The notes under the pieces were generated by a model that ran no database searches, was not told the origin of the DNA, and was given only the letters and a program-made list of their open reading frames with translations. A DNA stretch of 35,128 bases from NCBI GenBank assembly GCA_022601435.1, contig JAJACQ010000026.1:1-35128 (forward strand), given 5' to 3'. This stretch comes from Chlamydiia bacterium. Lineage in GTDB: Bacteria; Chlamydiota; Chlamydiia; Chlamydiales; 2-12-FULL-49-11. The number at the start of each line of letters is the position of its first letter. The stretch's first letter is position 1. Below are positions 14,943 through 23,916 of the stretch, one piece after another. A program made the translations under genes and the position numbers.

Positions 14943-14964
14943 AAAGTTATGGGACAAAGTCCCA
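14941..14964 (-). terminator. Probable terminator of marC
   Basis: On the minus strand TGGGAC and GTCCCA form a 6-bp stem with a 3-nt loop (14964-14950), followed by TAACTTTTT. It starts 5 nt after the marC stop. On the plus strand there is no T run. Confidence 0.5.
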
Positions 14965-14969
14965 ATGTC

Positions 14970-15587
14970 CTAACGTTGTCTTACATTTTCGACTTGATTT
15001 TGAGGGAAGTTTTCTTTAACGAGGCTGATCGTACCGCTTGCTATCATCTGAATAGCGATAAAGCAAATTAAGAGACCACCTAGGCGCTCAAAGGCTATAA
15101 GACCTTTTTCGCCAACTAGATACTTGATGTTTGAGGCGATCAATAACAGGATGAGTGATGGTATGAGTGCTGCAAGAATGATAATCGGTAGTGCCCACTT
15201 CTCTTGAAAGGTGTTAGCATAGAGCATGACTGCTGTAATACTTCCTGGTCCTGCCATCCCTGGAATGGCTATTGGTACAATAAAAGGCTCATGATCAGGC
15301 ACACCTTCTGACGAATGCTTAGGAAAAATCATTGTCATTGCGATAATGAATAGAATAATTCCTCCTGAAATTCCTAAGGTGCCTTCAGAGATACCAATTC
15401 CTTTAAGGATCGCTTCCCCAAAAAAAGCAAAGCCCAATAGAATGATAAAAGAAAAAATAAGCTCTCTTGTTAAAATAAGTTTTTGTCTTTTAGGTGTATA
15501 TTTCCTTAAAAGTGCGATGTAGAAAGGGATGTTCCCCAGAACATTGAATACAAGAAATAATGAAATCGCTGCGCTTAAAATTGTCAT
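14970..15587 (-). CDS. MarC/YhgN family inner-membrane protein
   Basis: 205 residues with about six membrane spans. The N-terminal FLVFNVLGNIPFYIALLRKYTPKR and the central IPIAIPGMAGPGSITAVMLYA (Pro-Gly-Met-Ala-Gly-Pro-Gly) are hallmarks of the MarC (UPF0056) family, whose biochemical role is unknown; early claims of a multidrug transport role were not upheld. Length is normal. It is transcribed divergently from mtaB with 63 nt between the starts and converges on hflX. Chlamydia also has a YhgN homologue, but elsewhere in its genome as far as I recall. Confidence 0.92.
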   Translation of the reverse strand: MTILSAAISLFLVFNVLGNIPFYIALLRKYTPKRQKLILTRELIFSFIILLGFAFFGEAILKGIGISEGTLGISGGIILFIIAMTMIFPKHSSEGVPDHEPFIVPIAIPGMAGPGSITAVMLYANTFQEKWALPIIILAALIPSLILLLIASNIKYLVGEKGLIAFERLGGLLICFIAIQMIASGTISLVKENFPQNQVENVRQR

Positions 15588-15650
15588 ACGAAATAATATA
15601 TCGAATAACCTCTTTTTTTTAAAGGGTTTTTCTTGTTATACTCTTTGGTT

Positions 15651-16889
15651 ATGAGTAAAAAAACATTTCATATCGCTACCCTTGGGTGTCGTACCAATCA
15701 ATATGAGTCTGCTGCTTTTACAGATATGCTGATAAAGATGGGCTGGATCCAAGATAAAGGTTCTGAGGTAGATCTTTGTATAGTCAATACTTGTACAGTA
15801 ACAGCTTCTGCTGATCAAAAAAGTCTTTATGAAATTAAAAAAATTATTCGCGATAAGCCTTTGGCAAGGGTTGCTGTGACGGGTTGCATGGCTGAAAAGA
15901 AAAAAGATTTTTTAGAAGGCATTGATCCTCGCGTTATTGTGGTTCCAAATAAGGACAAGGAAAAATTAATTGAAAAGCTTTTTCCAGATGAAGAGAATTT
16001 ACCTGAGTTTTCTATAGAAAATTTTTCATCTCATACTAGGGCTTTTGTGAAGGTTCAAGATGGTTGTAACTCCTATTGCTCATATTGTATTATTCCTTTT
16101 GTAAGAGGTAGATCTCGGTCTCGATCGATTGCAGATGTTGTAAAAGAAGTAGAAGCCTTGATCGAAAATGGCTATCGCGAGGTGGTTCTTACAGGTATTA
16201 ATATTGGTGATTTCGATGATGCTGGGTCTGATAAACGTTTGGGTGATCTAGTCAGAGCTGTTGATGAGATTGAAGGTCTAGAAAGGCTTCGAATTTCTTC
16301 TATTGATCCTGATGAAGTAGATGATGATTTACTCGATGCTGTGATCAATGGAAAAAATACTTGCCCATCTATGCATATTGTCTTGCAAGCAGGATCTCAG
16401 AAGATATTGGATTCAATGAGACGGAAGTATACTTTGGATGATTTTTTTTCTGCAGTTAATCGATTGAAAGCTAAAAACAGCGACTTTACCTTTACAACTG
16501 ATATGATAGTTGGTTTTCCTGGCGAGACTGAAGAGGATTTTGAAGAGAGTTTAAAGGTTATAGGAGCTGTTGAGTTTGCTAAAGTTCACATGTTTCCTTA
16601 TAGTGATAGAGAAAAAACAAGAGCTTCTCGTATGGAAGAAAAAATCCCAAAGCCTGTGATGGAAACAAGGCGCCAGGAATTGATGAAGGTTGCAAAGAGG
16701 CAAGGCTATAAGCTCAGAGAGAAGTATGTGGGACGAAAGATGAAGGTTCTTGTTGAAAATGGGAATAAGGGGCACACTGAGAATTTCTTAGAAGTTGAGA
16801 TTTTAGGAGAGCCTGTCAGAAGCAATGAAATTAAAGAGGTATTAATTCAAGCAAATACTGAAAGTCACCTTGTAGGTGTATTGATATGA
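15651..16889 (+). CDS. mtaB: tRNA t6A37 methylthiotransferase MtaB
   Basis: A radical-SAM enzyme that adds a methylthio group to N6-threonylcarbamoyladenosine at tRNA position 37, giving ms2t6A. From the ATG at 15651 it has 412 residues: N-terminal methylthiotransferase domain (TLGCRTNQYES, NTCTVT, TGCMAEKKK, holding the three Cys of one Fe-S cluster), radical-SAM core with CNSYCSYC (Cys139, 143, 146), and a C-terminal TRAM-like part. TLGCxxNxYES and NTCTVT separate MtaB from MiaB and RimO. No ribosome site precedes the ATG and TATACT (15637-15642) ends only 8 nt upstream, so the message may be leaderless. An upstream in-frame TTG (15633) looks less likely. The stop overlaps the next start by 4 nt. 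Confidence 0.93.
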   Translation: MSKKTFHIATLGCRTNQYESAAFTDMLIKMGWIQDKGSEVDLCIVNTCTVTASADQKSLYEIKKIIRDKPLARVAVTGCMAEKKKDFLEGIDPRVIVVPNKDKEKLIEKLFPDEENLPEFSIENFSSHTRAFVKVQDGCNSYCSYCIIPFVRGRSRSRSIADVVKEVEALIENGYREVVLTGINIGDFDDAGSDKRLGDLVRAVDEIEGLERLRISSIDPDEVDDDLLDAVINGKNTCPSMHIVLQAGSQKILDSMRRKYTLDDFFSAVNRLKAKNSDFTFTTDMIVGFPGETEEDFEESLKVIGAVEFAKVHMFPYSDREKTRASRMEEKIPKPVMETRRQELMKVAKRQGYKLREKYVGRKMKVLVENGNKGHTENFLEVEILGEPVRSNEIKEVLIQANTESHLVGVLI

Positions 16890-17839
16890 TAAAAATTAGA
16901 GAAGATTTTCGTTTATTTACTCATTTGCCGGGAAAAGAATCAATCATCCCGGGAGCAAAAGCTTGGATGAAAGCATTTCCTTGCTTGATGGAAATTTATA
17001 CAGAAGGCCAAGTTTTTAATATTAAATTTATGCTCGAAAATATTTCAGGATTCACTCATCTTTTAAATATTGAAAAAAGAAGAGTAGAAGTTTTTAAAAA
17101 AGCAAAAGAAGGTTATTTTCATTTGTTTGTTTTTGCAAGAAATGGTGAGATTATCTTAAAGCTTCATCGAGGAAAAAATCTGAGAATTTTGATTGATGGA
17201 AAAAATGAAATATTGAATTTAAAAGATGAATTATCAATTTGTAAAACTCTAACAAAAGATCAAAATAAAAAAAGAGAAAGAGTTTCGTTTGGTTGTTATA
17301 AAAAACCTATGCTCGAAAAAAATATAGATTTAGATACAAAGTTATATTTGTTATCTCAAGACATGCCAGATACAGATTTGGTAGATCTTGATAGTGTTCA
17401 GATCAAATCATTGATGTATGATCTATGTGCTCCTAAAGCAGAAGATATAAATCATCGAGGTTTGAAACTTCCTTTAAACCCCTTTGATCGTTTTGCTCTC
17501 TTTGCTACATTTAAAAAACAGTTTCGAGATGCTCTTTTTTTAGAAAATGAAGAGAGTGTCTTTCTTCTAAAAGAAGGAAGAAGATTTCCAATCGCAGGGC
17601 GAGCAAATGGCTTGCAAGGTGATGGGTTTTTGATGGATCTTTTATGGAAAAAGGGTAAAGTACAAAGAGCCATTATTTACCCCTCAAAGAATTGCTCAAA
17701 AACGTTTATTTTTCCAAAGCAGGCAAAAAGATATAGAATTAAATCTCATCTAAAAGAGCGTGGTAAATTTATCGAGAGCTTATCATCTCTTGAGCTTGAA
17801 GCTGATAAAAAAGTATACATAGACCGAATCGTATATTGA
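16886..17839 (+). CDS. Conserved chlamydial protein of unknown function, glgB neighbour
   Basis: 317 residues, no signal peptide or membrane span, rich in Lys and Phe. I do not recognise a fold. The N-terminal part (residues 1-110) alternates beta-like stretches (VFNIKFMLENISG, GYFHLFVFARNGEIILKLHRG), and the C-terminal part carries FALFATFKKQFRDALFL and GRANGLQGDGFLMDLLWKKGK. It overlaps mtaB by 4 nt (ATGA) and lies 31 nt before glgB. A gene of unknown function also precedes glgB in Chlamydia, and I take this to be its counterpart by position. The conserved pairing suggests a role in carbohydrate metabolism, which is inference only. Confidence 0.8.
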   Translation: MIKIREDFRLFTHLPGKESIIPGAKAWMKAFPCLMEIYTEGQVFNIKFMLENISGFTHLLNIEKRRVEVFKKAKEGYFHLFVFARNGEIILKLHRGKNLRILIDGKNEILNLKDELSICKTLTKDQNKKRERVSFGCYKKPMLEKNIDLDTKLYLLSQDMPDTDLVDLDSVQIKSLMYDLCAPKAEDINHRGLKLPLNPFDRFALFATFKKQFRDALFLENEESVFLLKEGRRFPIAGRANGLQGDGFLMDLLWKKGKVQRAIIYPSKNCSKTFIFPKQAKRYRIKSHLKERGKFIESLSSLELEADKKVYIDRIVY

Positions 17840-17870
17840 ATGAAATGATAGCCTTCTCTATAGAGAGGGT

Positions 17871-19991
17871 ATGGATAGAAAACTTTTCAAGAGTAGGATG
17901 TCGACATCAACGACAAATCCCCACGGGATCTTAGGTTTACATGATGATCGCATCATCTATCAGTTCTCTCCCAATATGAAAGAACATGCCATTTCTGTAA
18001 AAGGAAAAGAGCAAGAGATGAAGCTAATCGATTCTCAAGGTTTTTTTGTTTATGAATCAAATAGTGATTTAAATTCTCAAGATTATGAAATCTTTCATAG
18101 CGACGGAAGTAAGGGGTTTGATCCGTATAATTTTTCTCCTAGTTTTTCTTTAGTAGATGGACATCTACTTTCTGAAGAAAAGCATTTAAGTCTTTATGAT
18201 GCTTTAGGAAGTCATTTTTGCGAGCATGATGGAGTGGAAGGAACAAGATTTGCTGTTTATGCCCCGAACGCAAGGTGTGTACATCTTCGCTGTGATTTAG
18301 GTAACTGGAGAGAAAAAATCTATCCAATGAGACAAGTTTTTGATACTGGTGTCTTTGAATTATTTATCCCCGGATTTCATGATGGTATGATGTATAAATA
18401 TGCTATTTGTACAAAGGATTATCAAACGATATTAAAGAGTGATCCTTATGCCAGGCGTTTTGAGATGCGTCCTAATACGGCTTCGATTGTTCATAAGGTC
18501 AAAGATTTTAATTGGACAGATGATGAGTGGTTAAAAAAAAGAAAAGCAGCTAATGCATCTGATCCCATGAATATCTATGAACTTCATTTAGGAGCTTGGT
18601 GTAAAACAACAAGATTCCCAAATTTTAAACAGATAGCTTCAGAAGTTGCTCTTTATGTAAAGGAAATGGGATATACTCATGTTGAGCTGCTTCCTATTAA
18701 AGAACACCCTCTAGATGAGTCTTGGGGTTATCAACCAAGTGGTTATTTTGCGCCAACATCTAGATATGGAACGCCTGATGATTTTAAGTACTTTGTCAAT
18801 CACATGCATACAATGGGAATAGGTGTTGTTTTTGATTTTGTGCCTGCGCATTTTCCAAAAGATGAGTCTTTTTTATCACACTTTGATGGAGAGGCATTAT
18901 TTGAGCATCCTGATCCAGTCATGAAAAATCATCCTGTTTGGGATACGTTAATCTTTAATTACGGCTCAAGGAAGGTTAAAAACTTTTTAATTTCTTCTGC
19001 TTTATTTTGGGTAGAAAAGATGCATATTGATATGATCCGTGTTGATGCTGTGCATTCAATACTCTATTTAGATTACGGAAGATGGGGTCAAGATTTTGAG
19101 AAAAATCATCTTGGGGGTGTAGAAAACATTGAGGGGATAGACTTTTTGAAAGAGTTAAATCAAGCAATAGAAGAAAAGCACCCTGATGTAGCTATGATTG
19201 CAGAAGATTCTTCTTATCATAAAGATGTTACAAAAGATCAAAAGCTTGGTGGCCTTGGGTTTTCAATGAAATGGAATGTGGGTTGGTTTGCAGATTTATG
19301 TCGGTATCTTTTGCTTACAGAAGAAGAAAGACAATCAAATAAGCTAGATATTTTAAATAGCTATAAAGAAGTATTTCATGAAAAATATATGCTATCGATA
19401 TCTCATGATGATACAGTGAAAGCAAATTTTTCAGATGATGTTAATGAGCAAATGAGCTATCAAAGACTTATGTATTCTATAGCAATTGCTCATCCAGGAA
19501 AAAAACTCTTCTTTATGGGAACAGAAGTGGGAGATTCATCGCAATTTGATGAAAAACTTTCTTGGAGAAAATCTCCTTTAAAAAATCATGCCAGTATAAA
19601 ACATAAAGGGTTTGTCAAAGAGATGAACCATTTATACTTAAATGAAAAAGCTCTTCATGAAATTGATTTTGATGAGAAAGGTTTTGCGTGGATAGACTAT
19701 AGTGACTATAATCCTAATGTGATATGTTTTGTAAGAAAAAGCGCATTAGAAAGATTATTAGTGATCCACAATTTCTCTAAAGAGTCATATGAAAACTACT
19801 TAGTGAGTATTCCAGGAGTGACCTCTATAAAAGAGGTGTTTAATTCTGATGAGAAGAGATTTGGCGGTGAAGGGGTTTTAAATCCTCAAATACAGATTCA
19901 AAAGGATCAAAAGGGAATCTATCTTAATGTGCCTAAATTAGGGACAGTTATTTGTAAGGTGGTTCTCGATGTCAAAAAGTGTATTCTCTAA
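17871..19991 (+). CDS. glgB: 1,4-alpha-glucan branching enzyme GlgB
   Basis: It introduces alpha-1,6 branches into glycogen. 706 residues, close to the usual 730. N-terminal carbohydrate-binding module-like domains (GLHDDRIIYQFSPN; then ALGSHFCEHDGVEGTRFAVYAPNA) precede the GH13 barrel with HVELLPIKEHPLDESWGYQP, GIGVVFDFVPAHFP, IRVDAVHS (nucleophile Asp392), IAEDSS (acid/base Glu445) and SISHDD (Asp513). These are offset by 13 from the E. coli catalytic residues, so the barrel is intact. SHDD replaces the usual SHDE. GAGAGGG abuts the ATG; an in-frame ATG at 17898 is an alternative start. ligA begins 23 nt before the stop. Confidence 0.96.
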   Translation: MDRKLFKSRMSTSTTNPHGILGLHDDRIIYQFSPNMKEHAISVKGKEQEMKLIDSQGFFVYESNSDLNSQDYEIFHSDGSKGFDPYNFSPSFSLVDGHLLSEEKHLSLYDALGSHFCEHDGVEGTRFAVYAPNARCVHLRCDLGNWREKIYPMRQVFDTGVFELFIPGFHDGMMYKYAICTKDYQTILKSDPYARRFEMRPNTASIVHKVKDFNWTDDEWLKKRKAANASDPMNIYELHLGAWCKTTRFPNFKQIASEVALYVKEMGYTHVELLPIKEHPLDESWGYQPSGYFAPTSRYGTPDDFKYFVNHMHTMGIGVVFDFVPAHFPKDESFLSHFDGEALFEHPDPVMKNHPVWDTLIFNYGSRKVKNFLISSALFWVEKMHIDMIRVDAVHSILYLDYGRWGQDFEKNHLGGVENIEGIDFLKELNQAIEEKHPDVAMIAEDSSYHKDVTKDQKLGGLGFSMKWNVGWFADLCRYLLLTEEERQSNKLDILNSYKEVFHEKYMLSISHDDTVKANFSDDVNEQMSYQRLMYSIAIAHPGKKLFFMGTEVGDSSQFDEKLSWRKSPLKNHASIKHKGFVKEMNHLYLNEKALHEIDFDEKGFAWIDYSDYNPNVICFVRKSALERLLVIHNFSKESYENYLVSIPGVTSIKEVFNSDEKRFGGEGVLNPQIQIQKDQKGIYLNVPKLGTVICKVVLDVKKCIL

Positions 19992-21969
19992 AAATGACTA
20001 TAAAAAGCTCATTGAAGAAGTAAAAAAGCACGATAAATTATATTATCAAAAATCTAAACCTGAGATTTCAGATTATCAGTATGATATGTTGGTAAAAGAA
20101 GTTGAAAAGATAGAGAAAAAACATCCTGAATGGATTGATGGGATCTCTCCTACAAAATCTATCGCCACAGATGCCTCTGGTCATTTTAAAACTGTAAATC
20201 ATAAATATCCGATGCTCTCATTGGCAAACACCTATTCAGAAGAGGATCTTCAGGCATTTATTGATAGGATGGAAAAACTAACAGAGCATAGTGATCTGTC
20301 TTTTAATGTAGAGTTAAAAATGGATGGCGTGGCGCTTTCTGTGATCTACGAAGATGGAGAGTTAATTCGTGCTGTCACTCGTGGAAATGGTCAACGTGGA
20401 GATGATGTAACTCAAAATGCTTATGGGATTCATAATCTTCCTCATAAATTAAAAGAAAAGCATAAAGGAATACTAGAGCTTCGAGGTGAAGTCTATCTGC
20501 CTTTAAAAGAATTTAAAAGACTCAATAGAGATAGAGAAGATGCAGGTCTTGATTTGTATGCAAACCCTAGAAATGCAGCAAGTGGGTCATTAAAACTTAT
20601 TGATGCAGAAGTTTCTGCATCTCGAGGATTAAATGTGTTGCTTTATGATTTGGCAAATCCTCCAAAAGAAATTAAGCTTCAATCAAAAATAGCTCCTTAT
20701 TTAAGGAAGCTTGGCTTGCCAGTTCTTGCAAAAGAATTATCACATACAGCAAAGTCGGCAAAAAGTATTTTGGATTTTGCTCATCAAATTGAGCAGAAGA
20801 GATCATCGCTTCCTTTTGAAATAGATGGGATTGTAGTTAAAGTGGATGATCTAGATGAAAGATCAACGTTAGGTGCAACAAACAAAAGTCCTCGATGGGC
20901 CGTTGCTTATAAGTTTGCAGCAGAGCAAGCAGAAACGCAAATAGAAAGCATATCTGTTCAAGTAGGAAGAACAGGAGTATTAACGCCTGTAGCAAACCTA
21001 AAGCCTGTAACAGTCTCAGGGAGTTTAATTTCAAGGGCAACTCTTCATAATCAAGATGAGATCGATAGAAAAGATATTAGAGAGCATGATTATGTGATTA
21101 TTGAAAAGGGTGGAGATGTTATCCCTAAGGTTGTCTCTGTCGTACAAAAATCAGGTAAAAGAAGTCCAAAGTGGTTAATGCCCACAAAATGTCCTCATTG
21201 TGGGAGTGATGTAGTAAAGAAAGAAGGAGAGGTAGCAGTTAGATGTAAGGCTGGAACAAAATGTACAGGTCAATATATCTCTCGTATAAAGCATTTTATA
21301 GCCAAAGGAGCAATGAATATAGAGAACTTTGGGATCAAAGTGATCGAAAGATTCTATGAGCTTGGATTTTTAGAGACTTTAACAGACATATATAGAATTA
21401 AAAGAGATGATATCATTGATCTAGAAGGTTTTGGAGAAAGGTCTGTAACTGTACTATTGTCAAATATAGAAAAGTCAAAGGATTGTGAACTTTATCGTTT
21501 TATCTTTGGGCTTGGAATTCCATTTATTGGAGTGGTGGCAGCAAAAGTCATTGCTGAGCATGTCCAAGACATTGAAACTTTAGTAAATGTGACACATGAA
21601 GAATTGATTGAATTAGAAGGTATAGGAGAAAAAGTAGCAGATTCTGTAATTGACTATTTTGATAATGAAATTCATGTTGAAGAAATTAATGATTTCTTGA
21701 GTTTGGGGGTAAATCCAAAACCTCCTGTAAAGAAGAAAAAGGGGCATATATTTTCAGAAAAGACTTTTGTGATCACTGGAACATTAGAAGAATATTCACG
21801 AACAGAAGCAAAAGAAATAATTGAAAGTCTTGGTGGGAAAGTAACTTCCAGTATATCTAAGTTAACAGACTATCTTCTCCTTGGCAAAAATCCAGGCTCT
21901 AAGTACAACAAAGCTTTAAAGCTAGATGTACTCATCTTAAAAGAGCAGGATTTTAAAAAGTTATTATGA
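19969..21969 (+). CDS. ligA: NAD-dependent DNA ligase LigA
   Basis: It seals nicks in replication and repair using NAD. 666 residues, full length. The order is Ia domain and adenylation domain with LKMDGVALS (active Lys117), OB fold, a four-Cys zinc finger (Cys408, 411, 426, 432, the same numbers as in E. coli), helix-hairpin-helix region (DLEGFGERSV; LEGIGEKVADSVIDYF) and a C-terminal BRCT domain (FVITGTLEEYSRTEAKEIIESLGGKV begins it; quoted here only as landmark near residue 597). It overlaps glgB by 23 nt and the MFS gene by 4 nt (ATGA), so the three are probably one transcript. Confidence 0.97.
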   Translation: MSKSVFSKNDYKKLIEEVKKHDKLYYQKSKPEISDYQYDMLVKEVEKIEKKHPEWIDGISPTKSIATDASGHFKTVNHKYPMLSLANTYSEEDLQAFIDRMEKLTEHSDLSFNVELKMDGVALSVIYEDGELIRAVTRGNGQRGDDVTQNAYGIHNLPHKLKEKHKGILELRGEVYLPLKEFKRLNRDREDAGLDLYANPRNAASGSLKLIDAEVSASRGLNVLLYDLANPPKEIKLQSKIAPYLRKLGLPVLAKELSHTAKSAKSILDFAHQIEQKRSSLPFEIDGIVVKVDDLDERSTLGATNKSPRWAVAYKFAAEQAETQIESISVQVGRTGVLTPVANLKPVTVSGSLISRATLHNQDEIDRKDIREHDYVIIEKGGDVIPKVVSVVQKSGKRSPKWLMPTKCPHCGSDVVKKEGEVAVRCKAGTKCTGQYISRIKHFIAKGAMNIENFGIKVIERFYELGFLETLTDIYRIKRDDIIDLEGFGERSVTVLLSNIEKSKDCELYRFIFGLGIPFIGVVAAKVIAEHVQDIETLVNVTHEELIELEGIGEKVADSVIDYFDNEIHVEEINDFLSLGVNPKPPVKKKKGHIFSEKTFVITGTLEEYSRTEAKEIIESLGGKVTSSISKLTDYLLLGKNPGSKYNKALKLDVLILKEQDFKKLL

Positions 21970-23213
21970 AAAAGTCACGTTATATATTATTTCCCATATT
22001 TTTAGTTGTCTTTATAGATAATTTTGGGTACTCACTAGCGTTTAATCTTTTAGGGCCAGTGCTTTTAAAGCCTGAGTATGGGATGCTTGCAGCTGCAACA
22101 TCTGTGCACTTAAAAAATATTCTTTTAGCAATTATATTTGGGGTATTTCCTCTCATGCAGTTTTTTGCAGCTCCCATGATAGGAGAGTTTGCAGATGTAT
22201 ATGGTAGGAAGAGAGCATTTTATATAACCCTTTTAGGGATAACTGTAGGGTTTTTATTAACAGCATGGGCTTTAGCGCTACATAGTATTTTCTTTTTGAT
22301 ATGTTCACGTCTTATAACAGGGATATTTGCTGGAAACATAAGCGTCTGCATGGCATCAATAGCGGATTTAAGTATAGATGAGAAGGTGAGAGGGAAGAAT
22401 TTTTCAATGGTGACAGCTTTGTTTGGGCTTTCATGGGTGCTTGCGATGATAATAGGTGGGTATATTGGAAATCCAAATGTATTAGGACAGTTTGGGCCAA
22501 TATTTGCATTTTTATTTTCAGCAGGTCTTTCTCTTATCAACTTTTTTTTAATAATACTGATGTACAGAGATACCGCGCCAAGGCATGCTCCCATAAAATT
22601 TAACTTTGCCCAAGGGGTAGAAAATATCAAGCAAGCGATATCATTTAAGCCTTCACGTTTATTCTTTATAATATATTTCCTCTGGTCGCTAGGGTGGGTG
22701 ATGGCAGTGCAATGGTTTCCAGCCTATGCCATTGAAGTCTTTCATGCAAGTGTAGATGATTTTACCACGTGGTATTTACTCATGGGGGTGACCTGGACAG
22801 TAGGGGCTTTCTTTGCTAAGCATTTCCTCATAAGCAGATTCTCAACACTCACAGTGGGGATATTTGGCTTTTCAGTAATGACGCTATGCCTCTTTCTCAT
22901 GCAGTGGCTAAACATCTTCACACTTTTTTCTATTGTATTTGTAGTAGCAGGATTCTTTGCTGTATTTGCTATGAGTTCATCACTTAATCTCATATCCATA
23001 TCAGCACCTCGAGAAGTGCAGGGAAAGATAATGGGAATATCTCAATCAGCACAAAGCATAGCTTTTGTTTTTGTATCAGTAATCGCCTTCCTCGTTTCCC
23101 TCTTCACGATCCGTATTCTCTTTTATTTCGCCGCCTTCATCTCTTTGCTAGGGTTAATTCTTTTGCTCTACAAGCGAACTTCCAAGACACCCCCTGCGGC
23201 CAAAGGGCCATAG
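21966..23213 (+). CDS. Major facilitator superfamily transporter (TetA-like branch)
   Basis: 415 residues with about 12 membrane spans. GEFADVYGRKRAFYI between spans 2 and 3 is MFS motif A. The general pattern is that of drug:H+ antiporters, but obligate intracellular bacteria use related carriers for metabolites, so the substrate is open. The start codon overlaps the ligA stop. Its last 9 codons lie inside a dispersed repeat (23188-23235), giving the tail Lys-Thr-Pro-Pro-Ala-Ala-Lys-Gly-Pro; the ancestral stop may have been elsewhere. The 3' half is followed by a palindrome-rich non-coding region and a terminator. Confidence 0.9.
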   Translation: MKKSRYILFPIFLVVFIDNFGYSLAFNLLGPVLLKPEYGMLAAATSVHLKNILLAIIFGVFPLMQFFAAPMIGEFADVYGRKRAFYITLLGITVGFLLTAWALALHSIFFLICSRLITGIFAGNISVCMASIADLSIDEKVRGKNFSMVTALFGLSWVLAMIIGGYIGNPNVLGQFGPIFAFLFSAGLSLINFFLIILMYRDTAPRHAPIKFNFAQGVENIKQAISFKPSRLFFIIYFLWSLGWVMAVQWFPAYAIEVFHASVDDFTTWYLLMGVTWTVGAFFAKHFLISRFSTLTVGIFGFSVMTLCLFLMQWLNIFTLFSIVFVVAGFFAVFAMSSSLNLISISAPREVQGKIMGISQSAQSIAFVFVSVIAFLVSLFTIRILFYFAAFISLLGLILLLYKRTSKTPPAAKGP

Positions 23214-23235
23214 CCTTTTTGGAAACCCAAATTTG
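23188..23235 (+). repeat. Dispersed repeat, copy A, at the 3' end of the MFS gene
   Basis: It aligns with 35028-35069 after ftsH: CACCCC, CCAAAGGG, ATA, TTTGGAAACCCAA and TTTG occur in the same order. CCAAAGG (23200-23206) and CCTTTTTGG (23214-23222) form an imperfect fold-back. The MFS stop codon (23211-23213) lies inside it. Confidence 0.65.
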
Positions 23236-23336
23236 TATGTCTTTTTGGAGATTTTCCATAATTTAACTTTGCGAGTACGTTCGTACACGCTGCCGTTAAA
23301 TGATAAATAATCTCTGTCAAAAATACATACAAATTT
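23229..23336. repeat. 108-bp imperfect palindrome (fold-back element 1)
   Basis: Outer arms AAATTTGTATGT (23229-23240) and ACATACAAATTT (23325-23336) are perfect. The match continues inward through TTTTTG, AGATT and ATTTAAC with gaps to a core of two GTAC boxes separated by GTTC (23275-23286). It contains no open frame of note. It shares the core sequence GAGTACGTTCGTACAC, in reverse orientation and with one change, with element 2. Confidence 0.7.
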
Positions 23337-23350
23337 CTAGGTGAGAAAAA

Positions 23351-23378
23351 AAAGCTTTGTGTCGTGACACAAAGCTTT
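23351..23378. terminator. Bidirectional terminator between the MFS gene and rpsI
   Basis: AAAGCTTTGTGTC (23351-23363) and GACACAAAGCTTT (23366-23378) are exact inverted repeats; the innermost bases form the loop. A run of A precedes it and GTTTTTATT follows, so it can stop both the ligA-MFS transcript (plus) and the rplM-rpsI transcript (minus). Confidence 0.85.
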
Positions 23379-23410
23379 AAGTTTTTATTCCTATTGATTA
23401 GGAAGAAAAT

Positions 23411-23495
23411 AAGTTTGGAGGCTAGTTTTCCTACTTCGAGGCGAAGGTGTACGAATGTACTCCGAGACGAAGAATAGGAAAAACAGACCCAAATT
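23411..23495. repeat. 85-bp imperfect palindrome (fold-back element 2)
   Basis: Outer arms AAGTTTGG (23411-23418) and CCCAAATT (23488-23495), inner arms TTTTCCTA (23426-23433) and TAGGAAAA (23475-23482), then CTTCG/CGAAG, around two GTAC boxes separated by GAAT (23449-23460). It ends 8 nt before the rpsI stop. Same design as element 1, inverted. Confidence 0.65.
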
Positions 23496-23503
23496 CCCGC
23501 GTT

Positions 23504-23902
23504 TTAACGTTTGGAGAACTGGAATGACTTACGAGCTTTCGGCTTACCAGGCTTCTTACGTTCTTTTCTTCTAGGATCACGAGTTAAGAATCCAGCTTCT
23601 TTTAAAATAGATCTTCTTTCTTCTTGCTCAGAAACCAAAGCTCTAGAGATAGCATGACGAATTGCGCCCATCTGACCTTGTGGCCCGCCGCCTTTAACAT
23701 TAATAACGATATCACGGTTTTCTACTTCGCAAAGCTTTAGAGGAGATAGTACTGTTTGTCTCTGAAGTTCAACCGGGAAGTAATCATTAAGTGATTTTCC
23801 GTTAATTTTAATTTGGCCTTTGCCTTCACGAAGATAAGCTCTGGCAACAGCAGTTTTTCTTCTTCCGGCAGCCAAAGATGTGTTAGTTGTTTTCTTCTTC
23901 AT
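23504..23902 (-). CDS. rpsI: Ribosomal protein S9
   Basis: A 30S subunit protein whose C-terminal tail reaches the P-site tRNA. 132 residues, normal length. AAGRRKTAVARAYLREGKG at the N-terminus, GGGPQGQMGAIRHAISRALV in the middle and the basic tail ending in Phe-Ser-Lys-Arg are diagnostic. GGAGAG lies 7 nt before the ATG. It follows rplM at 14 nt, the near-universal pair. Confidence 0.98.
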   Translation of the reverse strand: MKKKTTNTSLAAGRRKTAVARAYLREGKGQIKINGKSLNDYFPVELQRQTVLSPLKLCEVENRDIVINVKGGGPQGQMGAIRHAISRALVSEQEERRSILKEAGFLTRDPRRKERKKPGKPKARKSFQFSKR

Positions 23903-23916
23903 TTATCGTCTCTCCT

